DNA of 64,000 bases from Flavobacterium frigidimaris (GTDB lineage Bacteria > Bacteroidota > Bacteroidia > Flavobacteriales > Flavobacteriaceae): assembly GCA_900129595.1 (NCBI GenBank), contig FQWG01000007.1, forward strand, positions 1 to 64,000, written 5' to 3'. The translations under genes were made by a program, and so were the position numbers. The notes beneath the pieces were generated by a model. It did no database searches, was not told where the DNA came from, and saw nothing but the letters and a program-made list of their open reading frames with translations. Below, piece after piece: positions 55,398-62,494 of this stretch (the stretch's first letter is position 1; every line of letters starts with the position of its first letter).

Positions 55398-56297
55398 TTA
55401 TTTCACTTTCAATCGCTGTCCAATTGAAATGGCATTGTCTGAAAGATTATTTTTACGCTTTAAATCATCAACAAGCAAGTTGAATTTTTTTGAAATCGAA
55501 TATAAGGTATCCCCTTTTTGAACTTCGTATGAATTGGGATCGTTTGAATTTGCACTCGAATTTGAGGAACTTCTTACTGGCGTTGAAGAACTTTTAGCCA
55601 CGGCTGATTTCTCAAAAGGTTTGTAATTTCTTCCTGTAACCAGACAATCGTATTGATGCAGATTGTATCTTTCGATATAACTTATTAATTTGTCCGGGTA
55701 ATTAGGATCTGTTGCATAACCTGCGGCTCTCAACCCTTTTGCCCAAGATTTATAATCGTCTTTTTCGTAAGTAAATAACGTCGCATATCTGTTTTTTCCA
55801 ACCAGAAACAAAGCATGATCTCTGTAAGATTCTGCAGCTTCGGGATATTTCCTGAAACATTCCTGAGCTGAATCATCGTCATGACGAACACTTTCCCCTA
55901 ACCAGTCTTTATGACATTTTATTCCGAAATGATTATTTGCTTCAATAGCTAAATCACCTCTTCCTGCACCGGATTCCAGAATTCCCTGAGCCAGAATAAT
56001 ACTGGCAGGAATGCCGTATTTTTGCATATTACCCATTGCAATGTCTTTATATTGCAATACATAATTTGTGATTAAATCATTGGTTACGACTGTTTTCGAA
56101 GTAGATTGTATAACTTCTGTAGTATTGTTTGTAGTGGGATAATTTTTACCAATTGGTTTAGCATAAGCGGGCTTTCGGGTCGTTGCCACTCTGGTTTTCT
56201 GCATTGCTGCTTTTTTAGTGGTTGCAATAGCAGGTTTACTAGAGGAACAACTCACTAAAGTTGCCAGAATCAAAAATGTTATTATTTTTTTAACCAT
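55398..56297 (-). CDS. Glucosaminidase-LysM cell wall hydrolase, lipoprotein
   Basis: The 299-aa lipoprotein has lipobox LVSC (lipid Cys17) and a Lys/Thr-rich linker. An N-acetylglucosaminidase (FlgJ/GH73-like) domain spans about 75-215 with catalytic Glu108 in LAQGILESGAGRGDLA. A LysM peptidoglycan-binding domain lies at 254-298 (YEVQKGDTLYSISKKF). It would cut peptidoglycan glycan strands in the periplasm. Its start overlaps the upstream gene by 8 bp, so translation is coupled. Confidence 0.92.
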   Translation of the reverse strand: MVKKIITFLILATLVSCSSSKPAIATTKKAAMQKTRVATTRKPAYAKPIGKNYPTTNNTTEVIQSTSKTVVTNDLITNYVLQYKDIAMGNMQKYGIPASIILAQGILESGAGRGDLAIEANNHFGIKCHKDWLGESVRHDDDSAQECFRKYPEAAESYRDHALFLVGKNRYATLFTYEKDDYKSWAKGLRAAGYATDPNYPDKLISYIERYNLHQYDCLVTGRNYKPFEKSAVAKSSSTPVRSSSNSSANSNDPNSYEVQKGDTLYSISKKFNLLVDDLKRKNNLSDNAISIGQRLKVK

Positions 56298-57186
56298 TGT
56301 TTTTAAGTATTGGTAATTTTTTCTGTTTCAGTTTTATATTCATCCCTTCAATTCCCTGCAATCCGCCGGTATGAATGAGTACTATTTTTGAATGTTCAGG
56401 AAAATAGTTCTTATGAATTAAATCTATAACGCCAAAAACCATTTTTCCTGTATAAATTGGATCAAGGGGCACTTTAGTATCTTCTAAAAAAGTATTGATA
56501 AATTCAATTAATTCTAAATTCACTTTCCCGTAACCTCCAAAATGATAGTCAGAAATCAAATTCCAGTTATCTTGTTTTGCAAAAATACGAATTTCATCGG
56601 TTAAAAAGTCACCTTTTAACGCCGGAAACCCTAAAATTTTCTGATGTGGCAAGGCACTATTGATTAATCCGGAGATTGTTCCGCCTGTTCCAACCGCACA
56701 GCAAACATAATCGAAAACGGCATCTTCATCAGTCAAAATCTCTTCACAGCCTTTTACTGCCAATTCATTTGTACCGCCTTCTGGCACTAAATAGAAATCA
56801 CCAAACTTCTCTTTTAATTTTTCTATAAAGAAAATTTCACTCTTATCCCTGTAATCTTCCCGCGTTACAAACTCAAATTGCATCCCGTTTTGCTGAGCAA
56901 ATCTCAATGTCGGGTTTTCTTTAATTTTATCAAAAAGTTCATCACCACGAATAACGCCAATAGTTTTGAAACCCTGCTCTTTTCCGGCATGCGCCACAGC
57001 AGCAATATGATTAGAGAAAGCACCGCCAAAAGTCAATACTGTTTGCTGATTCTCTGCTTTTGCCTGAAGCAAATTATATTTTAGTTTTCGCAATTTATTC
57101 CCGGAAATAAAAGGATGATTAAGATCATCTCGTTTTATCGTAAGTGAAATATCATTGGGAAAAGCGATATGAATTCGTTGGTTCAA
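56290..57186 (-). CDS. ACC deaminase/D-cysteine desulfhydrase family PLP enzyme
   Basis: The 298-aa fold-type II PLP enzyme. PLP Lys31 is in HPFISGNKLRKLKYNL; later motifs are TFGGAFSNHIAA and AVGTGGTISGLI. Members either open 1-aminocyclopropane-1-carboxylate or release sulfide from D-cysteine; sequence alone does not decide here. It overlaps the glucosaminidase gene by 8 bp and follows the small HExxH gene by 3 bp, an operon of three. Confidence 0.88.
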   Translation of the reverse strand: MNQRIHIAFPNDISLTIKRDDLNHPFISGNKLRKLKYNLLQAKAENQQTVLTFGGAFSNHIAAVAHAGKEQGFKTIGVIRGDELFDKIKENPTLRFAQQNGMQFEFVTREDYRDKSEIFFIEKLKEKFGDFYLVPEGGTNELAVKGCEEILTDEDAVFDYVCCAVGTGGTISGLINSALPHQKILGFPALKGDFLTDEIRIFAKQDNWNLISDYHFGGYGKVNLELIEFINTFLEDTKVPLDPIYTGKMVFGVIDLIHKNYFPEHSKIVLIHTGGLQGIEGMNIKLKQKKLPILKNNG

Positions 57187-57189
57187 AAT

Positions 57190-57531
57190 CTATTTTTGTT
57201 TTAAAGTTATGTAATTCAAAAAGCGAAAGAAAGACCGTTTTTTTAAATAATCCAAATCTGCTTCATTAGTATAAGCTTCTCTTTCAAAACTTATATTGCG
57301 GTACGCTAAATCCTTGTTTTTGTATTGTATTAATCTAATTGTATACTCTAAGAGATAAAAAATATAAAACGGAACAAACAGCAATTCTAATTGTTGTCTC
57401 AAATGAATTTTTTCATGATTGACAAAAACCGGATTGTCTTTATCAAAATCATATTTTAAAATTACAAACGGAAAGACCGCCATTCCGCGATATCCTTTTG
57501 GAATTAAATATTTAGCAACAATCAGAAACAT
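57190..57531 (-). CDS. Small membrane-associated HExxH protein
   Basis: The 113-aa protein has NHEKIHLRQQLELL (His39, Glu40, His43), a zinc-binding HExxH helix, followed by a hydrophobic segment (FVPFYIFYLLEYTI) and SFEREAYTNE, whose Glu could be the third ligand. It is much shorter than typical M48 or M56 peptidases. It may be a minimal peptidase-like fold or a non-catalytic relative. It is the first gene of a three-gene operon. Confidence 0.75.
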   Translation of the reverse strand: MFLIVAKYLIPKGYRGMAVFPFVILKYDFDKDNPVFVNHEKIHLRQQLELLFVPFYIFYLLEYTIRLIQYKNKDLAYRNISFEREAYTNEADLDYLKKRSFFRFLNYITLKQK

Positions 57532-57546
57532 TAGCTGTAAAATTTA

Positions 57547-57554
57547 TAAATTTG
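57547..57554 (+). promoter_or_regulatory. DUF5522 gene promoter, -7 element
   Basis: TAAATTTG fits TAnnTTTG. It is about 90 bp before the start codon at 57645 and lies just upstream of the divergent HExxH gene. Confidence 0.4.
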
Positions 57555-57644
57555 TAGATAAAAATTGTTCAATTTCATTAAAATCACAATCTAAATAATA
57601 AATTTGATTTAGAGAAATGAGAACATGAACCCCAATGCAGATTT

Positions 57645-57821
57645 ATGAAAGAGCAAAGTAATGAAAATAAATTAATCGAAGGTGAAGATTTTTACTATAC
57701 GCCTGAAGGTTATAAATGCTTTACTGAGAAACACCATTTAAAAAGAGGTTATTGCTGTAAAAGCGGCTGCCGTCACTGTCCGTATGGTTTCGATAAAAAA
57801 ACAGGCAGAATTAAGAAATAA
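57645..57821 (+). CDS. DUF5522 small cysteine-rich protein
   Basis: The 58-aa frame starts with ATG at 57645 and ends with TAA at 57819. It carries HHLKRGYCCKSGCRHCPYGF: a CC...C..C cluster of four cysteines plus His, suggesting one metal site. It matches, from memory, DUF5522 of Bacteroidota and some Proteobacteria, whose function is unknown. The codon pattern and motif make it a real gene despite its small size. Confidence 0.85.
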   Translation: MKEQSNENKLIEGEDFYYTPEGYKCFTEKHHLKRGYCCKSGCRHCPYGFDKKTGRIKK

Positions 57822-57960
57822 TTTAATTAGAAAATGTGCCAGTTTGATCATTAGATAATTATTGAAAGAGAATTTTAAATTAAACTAACCTCATTAAGGA
57901 TAGATATGTTTTTCAACTTCAAAAAATCTAACAATCTAACATCTAAAAATCTAAACAAAA
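57822..57960. other. Gap with dispersed motif and TCTAAAA repeats
   Basis: TTAATTAGAAAATGTGCCA (57823-57841) recurs at 59058 and, inverted, at 27468-27490. From about 57925 a run of ATCTAACA/ATCTAAAA units leads directly into the next start codon. Confidence 0.5.
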
Positions 57961-58935
57961 ATGAACGTTTTTATAAATAAAGATATACCAGAAGCAGGCA
58001 TTTCATTACTTCGAAAAAAAGGAATCAATCTTACCATAAACCCTACAGAGAATGTATTATCAAGAAATGAGTTCATCAAAATCTGTCAGGAAAACGATGT
58101 TCTCCTTAATGTTGGAGCCAATAATTTAGATGAAGACTTTTTTCAGCAATGCCCCAATTTAAAAGGTATCGCTTTATTTTCTGTAGGATTTGATGCTGTC
58201 AAGATTACATCTGCTAATAGCCGCAAAATCCCTGTTGGTAATACGCCTGACGTTTTAAACAGAGCAACCTCAGATATTGCTTTTTTGCTGATGCAAAATG
58301 TGGCGAGAAAGGCATTTTTTAATCACAAAAAAATTATCAACGGAGACTGGAATACCTTTAATGCATTAGAAAATTTAGGACAAGAACTGTATGGTAAAAC
58401 ATTAGGAATATTCGGCTTGGGAAGAATTGGCTTTGAAATGGCCAGAAAATGTAAAGTGGCATTTGAAATGAATATAATTTACCACAATCGTTCTCATAAT
58501 GAAAATGCCGAAAAAGAACTGAACGCTCAATATGTAGATTTTGAAACTCTGCTTTCAGAAAGTGATGTTTTGAGTATTCATTCTAATTACACCACAGAAA
58601 ATAACGAACTTTTCAATAAAGATACTTTTGCGAAAATGAAACGAAATGCTATTTTCATTAATACAGCAAGAGGAAAATTCCATAACGAAAATGATTTATT
58701 TCAGGCCTTAACGAATGACATTATCTGGGGCGCCGGACTTGACGTTACCAATCCGGAACCCATGAAACAAGACAACCCGTTACTGTCCTTGCCAAATTGT
58801 TGTGTTTTGCCACATATTGGCTCAGCAACATTTGAAGCCAGAAATGCAATGGCAGTTTGTGCCGCACAAAATGTAATAGCGCTTTTTGAAGATAAAAAAA
58901 TGCCGTTTTGTGTAAATGAAGAAGTTTACTTTTAA
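57961..58935 (+). CDS. D-2-hydroxyacid dehydrogenase
   Basis: The 324-aa NAD(P)-dependent reductase resembles glycerate/glyoxylate dehydrogenases. The Rossmann motif GLGRIG is at 152-157. Active-site blocks are FSVGFDAV, INTARGKFHNE and CVLPHIGSATFEAR with the catalytic His in PHIGS. The substrate cannot be fixed. It is one of two such dehydrogenases in the window; the other (45485) is of D-lactate type. Confidence 0.88.
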   Translation: MNVFINKDIPEAGISLLRKKGINLTINPTENVLSRNEFIKICQENDVLLNVGANNLDEDFFQQCPNLKGIALFSVGFDAVKITSANSRKIPVGNTPDVLNRATSDIAFLLMQNVARKAFFNHKKIINGDWNTFNALENLGQELYGKTLGIFGLGRIGFEMARKCKVAFEMNIIYHNRSHNENAEKELNAQYVDFETLLSESDVLSIHSNYTTENNELFNKDTFAKMKRNAIFINTARGKFHNENDLFQALTNDIIWGAGLDVTNPEPMKQDNPLLSLPNCCVLPHIGSATFEARNAMAVCAAQNVIALFEDKKMPFCVNEEVYF

Positions 58936-59143
58936 AATAAATTCCAATCTAAAATCTGAACTCTAAAATCTAAAATTATATATGGATATCCGCTCAAGAA
59001 AATTTAAGATTACGATCCACAAATCGTATCACAGGTCGGATATTCGTTATCCTTAGTTTAATTAGAAAATGTGGCAATATTGGGAAGTAGATAATTTAAA
59101 TAAATTCCAAATTTTAAATTCCAAATTCCAATTGCATCAATTA

Positions 59144-59291
59144 ATATTTCGCTCCTCTGGAGCTTTTATGAAATGACGCATATTGTTTTCTATAAATATT
59201 ACGCCTTTCCAAGGCTAAGAAAACTCGGTTTGGAGTGGCATATTTATAGAATAAAACATTCTCACGACTTTGAGCTCCAGCGGAGCGATAT
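59144..59291. repeat. Nested palindromic element (REP- or MITE-like)
   Basis: Outer arms ATATTTCGCTCCTCTGGAGCT (59144-59164, itself a small palindrome) and GAGCTCCAGCGGAGCGATAT (59272-59291) are imperfect reverse complements. Inner arms CTATAAATAT (59190-59199) and ATATTTATAG (59240-59249) are perfect. A third small hairpin CGCCTTTCCAAGGC lies inside. A single-stranded copy would fold into one long hairpin with side hairpins. Confidence 0.7.
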
Positions 59292-59297
59292 AATTTA

Positions 59298-59476
59298 AAC
59301 ATAATAATTTCAGATGTTGAATTTTACGTTTACAAAAATCTAAAATCAACAATCTAAAATCTAAAATTTGAACTCCAGCGGAGCGAAACATAATAATTTC
59401 AGATGTTGAATTTTACGTTTTTACAAAATCTAAAATCAACAATCTAAAATCTAAAATTTGAACTCCAGCGGAGCGA
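59298..59476. repeat. Tandem direct repeat, two copies of 89/90 bp
   Basis: Copies span 59298-59386 and 59387-59476 and differ only in the T/A tract after ACGTTT. Each ends with AACTCCAGCGGAGCGA, the half-palindrome of the element just before, and contains several TCTAAAA heptads. Slippage or unequal exchange is the simplest origin. Confidence 0.9.
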
Positions 59477-59529
59477 TATAGTAAAAAAAACAAAAAATTA
59501 ATCTGTTGTTAATCTAACTAAAATACCTT

Positions 59530-59562
59530 AGCGTCTTAGAATCTTAGCAACTTAGTATCTCT
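59530..59562. repeat. CTTAG-type repeat before hutU
   Basis: CTTAGCGTCTTAGAATCTTA followed by GCAACTTAG: four CTTAG units spaced 8-9 bp apart, directly upstream of the hutU start codon. It resembles the string at 41388-41424 in reverse orientation. Confidence 0.6.
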
Positions 59563-59569
59563 AAAAAAA

Positions 59570-61546
59570 ATGACTTTTCAAGAACAAATACAACAGGGAA
59601 TTCCATCCATACTTCCTCCAAAAAAAGATTACGATTTAGCGATTAACCACGCGCCAAAACGAAAAGATATTCTTTCTACAGAAGAAAAAAAACTGGCTTT
59701 AAAAAATGCATTACGTTATTTTGAAGCCAAACATCACGCCGAATTAATTAAAGAATTCTCAGAAGAATTAGAAAAATACGGCCGTATCTATATGTATCGC
59801 CTGCGTCCTGATTACAGAATGTATGCACGACCAATTGACGAATATCCCGGAAAATCATTGCAGGCAAAAGCGATTATGCACATGATTCAGAACAATCTGG
59901 ATTATGCTGTAGCGCAGCATCCTCATGAATTGATTACGTATGGCGGAAATGGTGCTGTTTTTCAGAATTGGGCACAATATTTACTGACGATGCAATATTT
60001 GTCTGAAATGACAGATGAGCAGACTTTAACGATGTATTCAGGACATCCAATGGGATTATTTCCATCGCATTCAGAAGCGCCAAGAGTTGTGGTTACAAAC
60101 GGAATGGTGATTCCGAATTACTCCAAACCGGATGATTGGGAAAAAATGAATGCTTTGGGCGTTTCACAATACGGACAAATGACCGCTGGAAGTTATATGT
60201 ATATTGGCCCGCAAGGAATCGTACACGGGACTACAATCACGGTTTTGAATGGTTTCAGAAAAATAAAACTCAATCCTGAAGGCAATTTATTTGTAACTTC
60301 AGGTCTTGGCGGAATGTCCGGTGCACAGCCAAAAGCAGGAAATATTGCGGGTTGTATCACGGTTTGTGCCGAAGTAAATCCTAAAATCACTAAAATCCGT
60401 CACGAACAAGGCTGGATTAACGAAATCGTAACTTCGACTGAGGAATTGGTAAAAAGAGTCACTTTGGCGAAAGCCAATAAAGAAGTGGTTTCGATTGCTT
60501 ATTTAGGAAATGTAGTGGATGTTTGGGAATGTTTCTACAAAGAAAACATCAAAATTGACTTGGGTTCAGACCAAACTTCACTTCATAATCCCTGGGCAGG
60601 TGGTTATTATCCGGTTGGTATTTCGTTTGAAGAAGCCAACGATATGATGGCCAATAATCCGGACTTATTCAAAGAAAAAGTACAGGAATCTTTACGCCGT
60701 CAGGCCAGGGCTATTAACAAACACACTGAAAAAGGAACTTACTTTTTTGATTACGGAAATGCCTTTTTATTAGAAGCTTCCCGCGCTGGTGCTGATGTAA
60801 TGGCGGAGAATAATATCGATTTCAGATATCCTAGTTACGTTCAGGACATTATGGGACCTATGTGTTTTGATTATGGGTTTGGCCCGTTTAGATGGGTTTG
60901 TACGTCCGGGAAACCAGAAGATTTACAAAAAACAGATAATATCGCCAGTCAGGTTTTAGAAGAATTGGCAAAGACTTCTCCAGATGAAATTCAGCAGCAA
61001 ATGCAGGATAACATTAAATGGATCAAAGGTGCACAGGAAAATAAGCTGGTGGTAGGTTCTCAGGCGCGTATTTTATACGCGGATGCTGAAGGCCGAATTA
61101 AAATTGCCGAAGCTTTTAATCAGGCAATTGCCAAAGGCGAAATTGGAACGGTTGTTTTAGGCCGCGATCACCATGACGTTTCCGGAACGGATTCTCCCTA
61201 TCGAGAGACATCTAATATCTATGACGGATCTCGTTTTACAGCCGATATGGCCATTCAGAACGTGATTGGAGACAGCTTCAGAGGTGCAACCTGGGTTTCG
61301 ATTCATAATGGTGGCGGAGTTGGCTGGGGAGAGGTCATAAATGGTGGTTTTGGTATGGTTCTTGATGGTTCTCAAGAGGCTTCAAAACGTTTAGCATCAA
61401 TGCTTTTTTGGGATGTTAACAACGGAATTTCAAGACGAAGCTGGGCTCGAAATGACGAAGCTATTTTTGCTATAAAAAGAGCGATGGAAGTTCAGCCTTT
61501 ATTAAAAGTAACTTTACCTAATATTGTAGATGAAAATCTATTTTAG
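59570..61546 (+). CDS. hutU: Urocanate hydratase
   Basis: The 658-aa urocanase adds water to urocanate in histidine degradation, using tightly bound NAD. Typical blocks are YGGNGAVFQNWAQYLLTMQYLSEM, TAGSYMYIGPQGIVHGT and GVGWGEVINGGFGMVLDG. It is about 100 residues longer than Escherichia coli-type enzymes, as I recall for Bacteroidota. No other hut gene is adjacent, so the pathway genes are dispersed or elsewhere. Confidence 0.95.
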   Translation: MTFQEQIQQGIPSILPPKKDYDLAINHAPKRKDILSTEEKKLALKNALRYFEAKHHAELIKEFSEELEKYGRIYMYRLRPDYRMYARPIDEYPGKSLQAKAIMHMIQNNLDYAVAQHPHELITYGGNGAVFQNWAQYLLTMQYLSEMTDEQTLTMYSGHPMGLFPSHSEAPRVVVTNGMVIPNYSKPDDWEKMNALGVSQYGQMTAGSYMYIGPQGIVHGTTITVLNGFRKIKLNPEGNLFVTSGLGGMSGAQPKAGNIAGCITVCAEVNPKITKIRHEQGWINEIVTSTEELVKRVTLAKANKEVVSIAYLGNVVDVWECFYKENIKIDLGSDQTSLHNPWAGGYYPVGISFEEANDMMANNPDLFKEKVQESLRRQARAINKHTEKGTYFFDYGNAFLLEASRAGADVMAENNIDFRYPSYVQDIMGPMCFDYGFGPFRWVCTSGKPEDLQKTDNIASQVLEELAKTSPDEIQQQMQDNIKWIKGAQENKLVVGSQARILYADAEGRIKIAEAFNQAIAKGEIGTVVLGRDHHDVSGTDSPYRETSNIYDGSRFTADMAIQNVIGDSFRGATWVSIHNGGGVGWGEVINGGFGMVLDGSQEASKRLASMLFWDVNNGISRRSWARNDEAIFAIKRAMEVQPLLKVTLPNIVDENLF

Positions 61547-61551
61547 ACAAA

Positions 61552-61580
61552 GAGGGCTTCGACTCCGCTCAGCCTGACAA
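61552..61580. repeat. GCTTCGACTCCGCTCAGCC-type intergenic repeat
   Basis: GGCTTCGACTCCGCTCAGCC followed by TGACAAAATG lies between hutU and the next gene. Strings of this sort recur between genes in many bacteria. Only one copy is seen here. Confidence 0.35.
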
Positions 61581-61611
61581 AATGAACAAGAACATTAAAA
61601 TTTTTAAACAT

Positions 61612-62151
61612 ATGAAAACATTCAAATTAGTACCCGTTTTTTTGCTTTTGATACTAGCCTCATGCAGCACGGTAAGTGTATATTCTGATTATGATAAAAA
61701 CGTAGATTTTGCGCCTTATAAGACTTATGCCTTTTTTAAGCCCGGAATTGATAAGGTCGAAATTTCTGATTTGGATAAAAGACGTATCCTACACGCCATA
61801 GACGAAGAAATGCAAGCCAAAGGTTTTACAAAAAGCGACAACCCTGATTTATTAGTAAACATTTTTACAAAATCAAGAGAGCAGGTTAATGTAAACCAAT
61901 TTAGCGCCGGCTGGGGTTACGGTTGGGGCTGGGGATGGAATCCTTATATGATGTACGGAGGAAACCAAACTACTGTATCAACTTCTACAGAAGGAACTTT
62001 GTTCATTGATTTAATCGATGCTAAAAAGAAAGAAATGATCTGGCAAGGTGAAGGTGTTGGAACTTTAACCAAAAACGTGGATAAAAAAGACGCAAAAGTA
62101 AAAGAAATTGTATCAAAAGTTTTGGCACAATATCCTCCGGTTAAAAAATAA
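61612..62151 (+). CDS. DUF4136 lipoprotein
   Basis: The 179-aa lipoprotein has lipobox ASC (lipid Cys18) and a core VYSDYDKNVDFAPYKTYAFF, then a Gly/Trp-rich loop GWGYGWGWGWNPYMMYGG and GTLFIDLIDAKKKEMIWQG. It matches DUF4136, surface or periplasmic lipoproteins of unknown role. I start it at 61612, where the signal peptide begins; the ATG ten codons upstream lies next to an intergenic repeat and is less likely. Confidence 0.85.
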   Translation: MKTFKLVPVFLLLILASCSTVSVYSDYDKNVDFAPYKTYAFFKPGIDKVEISDLDKRRILHAIDEEMQAKGFTKSDNPDLLVNIFTKSREQVNVNQFSAGWGYGWGWGWNPYMMYGGNQTTVSTSTEGTLFIDLIDAKKKEMIWQGEGVGTLTKNVDKKDAKVKEIVSKVLAQYPPVKK

Positions 62152-62155
62152 TTAA

Positions 62156-62163
62156 TACATTTG
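62156..62163 (+). promoter_or_regulatory. Promoter of the ilvA leader, -7 element
   Basis: TACATTTG matches TAnnTTTG exactly. Transcription would start near 62169, about a dozen bases before the leader ATG. No TTG is at the proper -33 spacing; the nearest is 31 bp upstream. Confidence 0.6.
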
Positions 62164-62180
62164 CCATTCAATTATCTGAA

Positions 62181-62237
62181 ATGAAAAACTTAAATATCAT
62201 TATTATCTCTATCAACATTATTGCAATTCAGCAATAA
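62181..62237 (+). CDS. Isoleucine-rich leader peptide of ilvA
   Basis: An 18-codon frame encodes MKNLNIIIISINIIAIQQ and ends in TAA. Eight of its 18 residues are Ile, including a run of four, which is far from chance even in AT-rich DNA. It lies between a -7 element and an intrinsic terminator upstream of the threonine deaminase gene, the committed step to isoleucine. By analogy with amino-acid biosynthetic leaders, ribosome stalling at Ile codons would signal uncharged tRNA-Ile. Confidence 0.75.
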   Translation: MKNLNIIIISINIIAIQQ

Positions 62238-62307
62238 TGGCGAGGTATTATATAAATAAGTAAACAAAATACAATTTATTAAACCTCCCAAACCGGGAGG
62301 TTTTTTT
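62217..62307 (+). promoter_or_regulatory. ilvA transcription attenuator (alternative hairpins)
   Basis: Pause hairpin: ATTATTGC (62217-62224) with GCAATAAT (62231-62238), overlapping the last Ile codons and the leader stop. Antiterminator: GAGGT (62242-62246) can pair with ACCTC (62283-62287), which is part of the terminator's 5' arm. A ribosome at the stop codon would cover GAGGT; one stalled at Ile codons 13-14 would leave it free. The pairings were found by eye. Confidence 0.65.
62281..62307 (+). terminator. Leader terminator upstream of ilvA
   Basis: Perfect 9-bp arms AAACCTCCC (62281-62289) and GGGAGGTTT (62295-62303) with loop AAACC end in seven T. It lies 44 bp past the leader stop and 190 bp before ilvA. 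Confidence 0.9.
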
Positions 62308-62494
62308 ATTTTATCAATTAAAAAATAACCACAAATTACACATATTTTCAAAAATTATTTTCCTGTGTTTGAGTAAATAAATTAGCGGAAATTTGTTCAA
62401 TTTGTGGTAAAAACAAAAACTATATTTTTCTAGCCCCAGATTAAAAGTATTTTTAAATCATTTAATCTGTGGCAAAAATAAAAAAACAAACAAA

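Larger units (their letters stand above)
58936..59569. other. 634-bp repeat-rich intergenic region
   Basis: No gene is supported. In order it holds TCTAAAA heptads (58946-58978), inverted arms around 59010, the dispersed TTAATTAGAAAATGTG motif (59058), a nested palindromic element (59144-59291), two 89/90-bp tandem copies (59298-59476), and a CTTAG repeat (59530-59562) leading to hutU. The hutU promoter is not obvious. Confidence 0.7.
62152..62494 (+). other. 343-bp ilvA leader region
   Basis: It holds, in order, a -7 element, an Ile-rich leader frame, a terminator, and two palindromic elements before ilvA: arms ACCACAAATT (62328-62337) with AATTTGTGGT (62399-62408), and GCCCCAGATTAAA (62433-62445) with TTTAATCTGTGGC (62461-62473). 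The palindromes resemble dispersed flavobacterial repeats inserted after the terminator. Confidence 0.75.

Noticed and set aside
59570..61546. Histidine leader peptide before hutU
   Set aside because: No ATG-initiated His-rich frame or terminator exists in the preceding gap.
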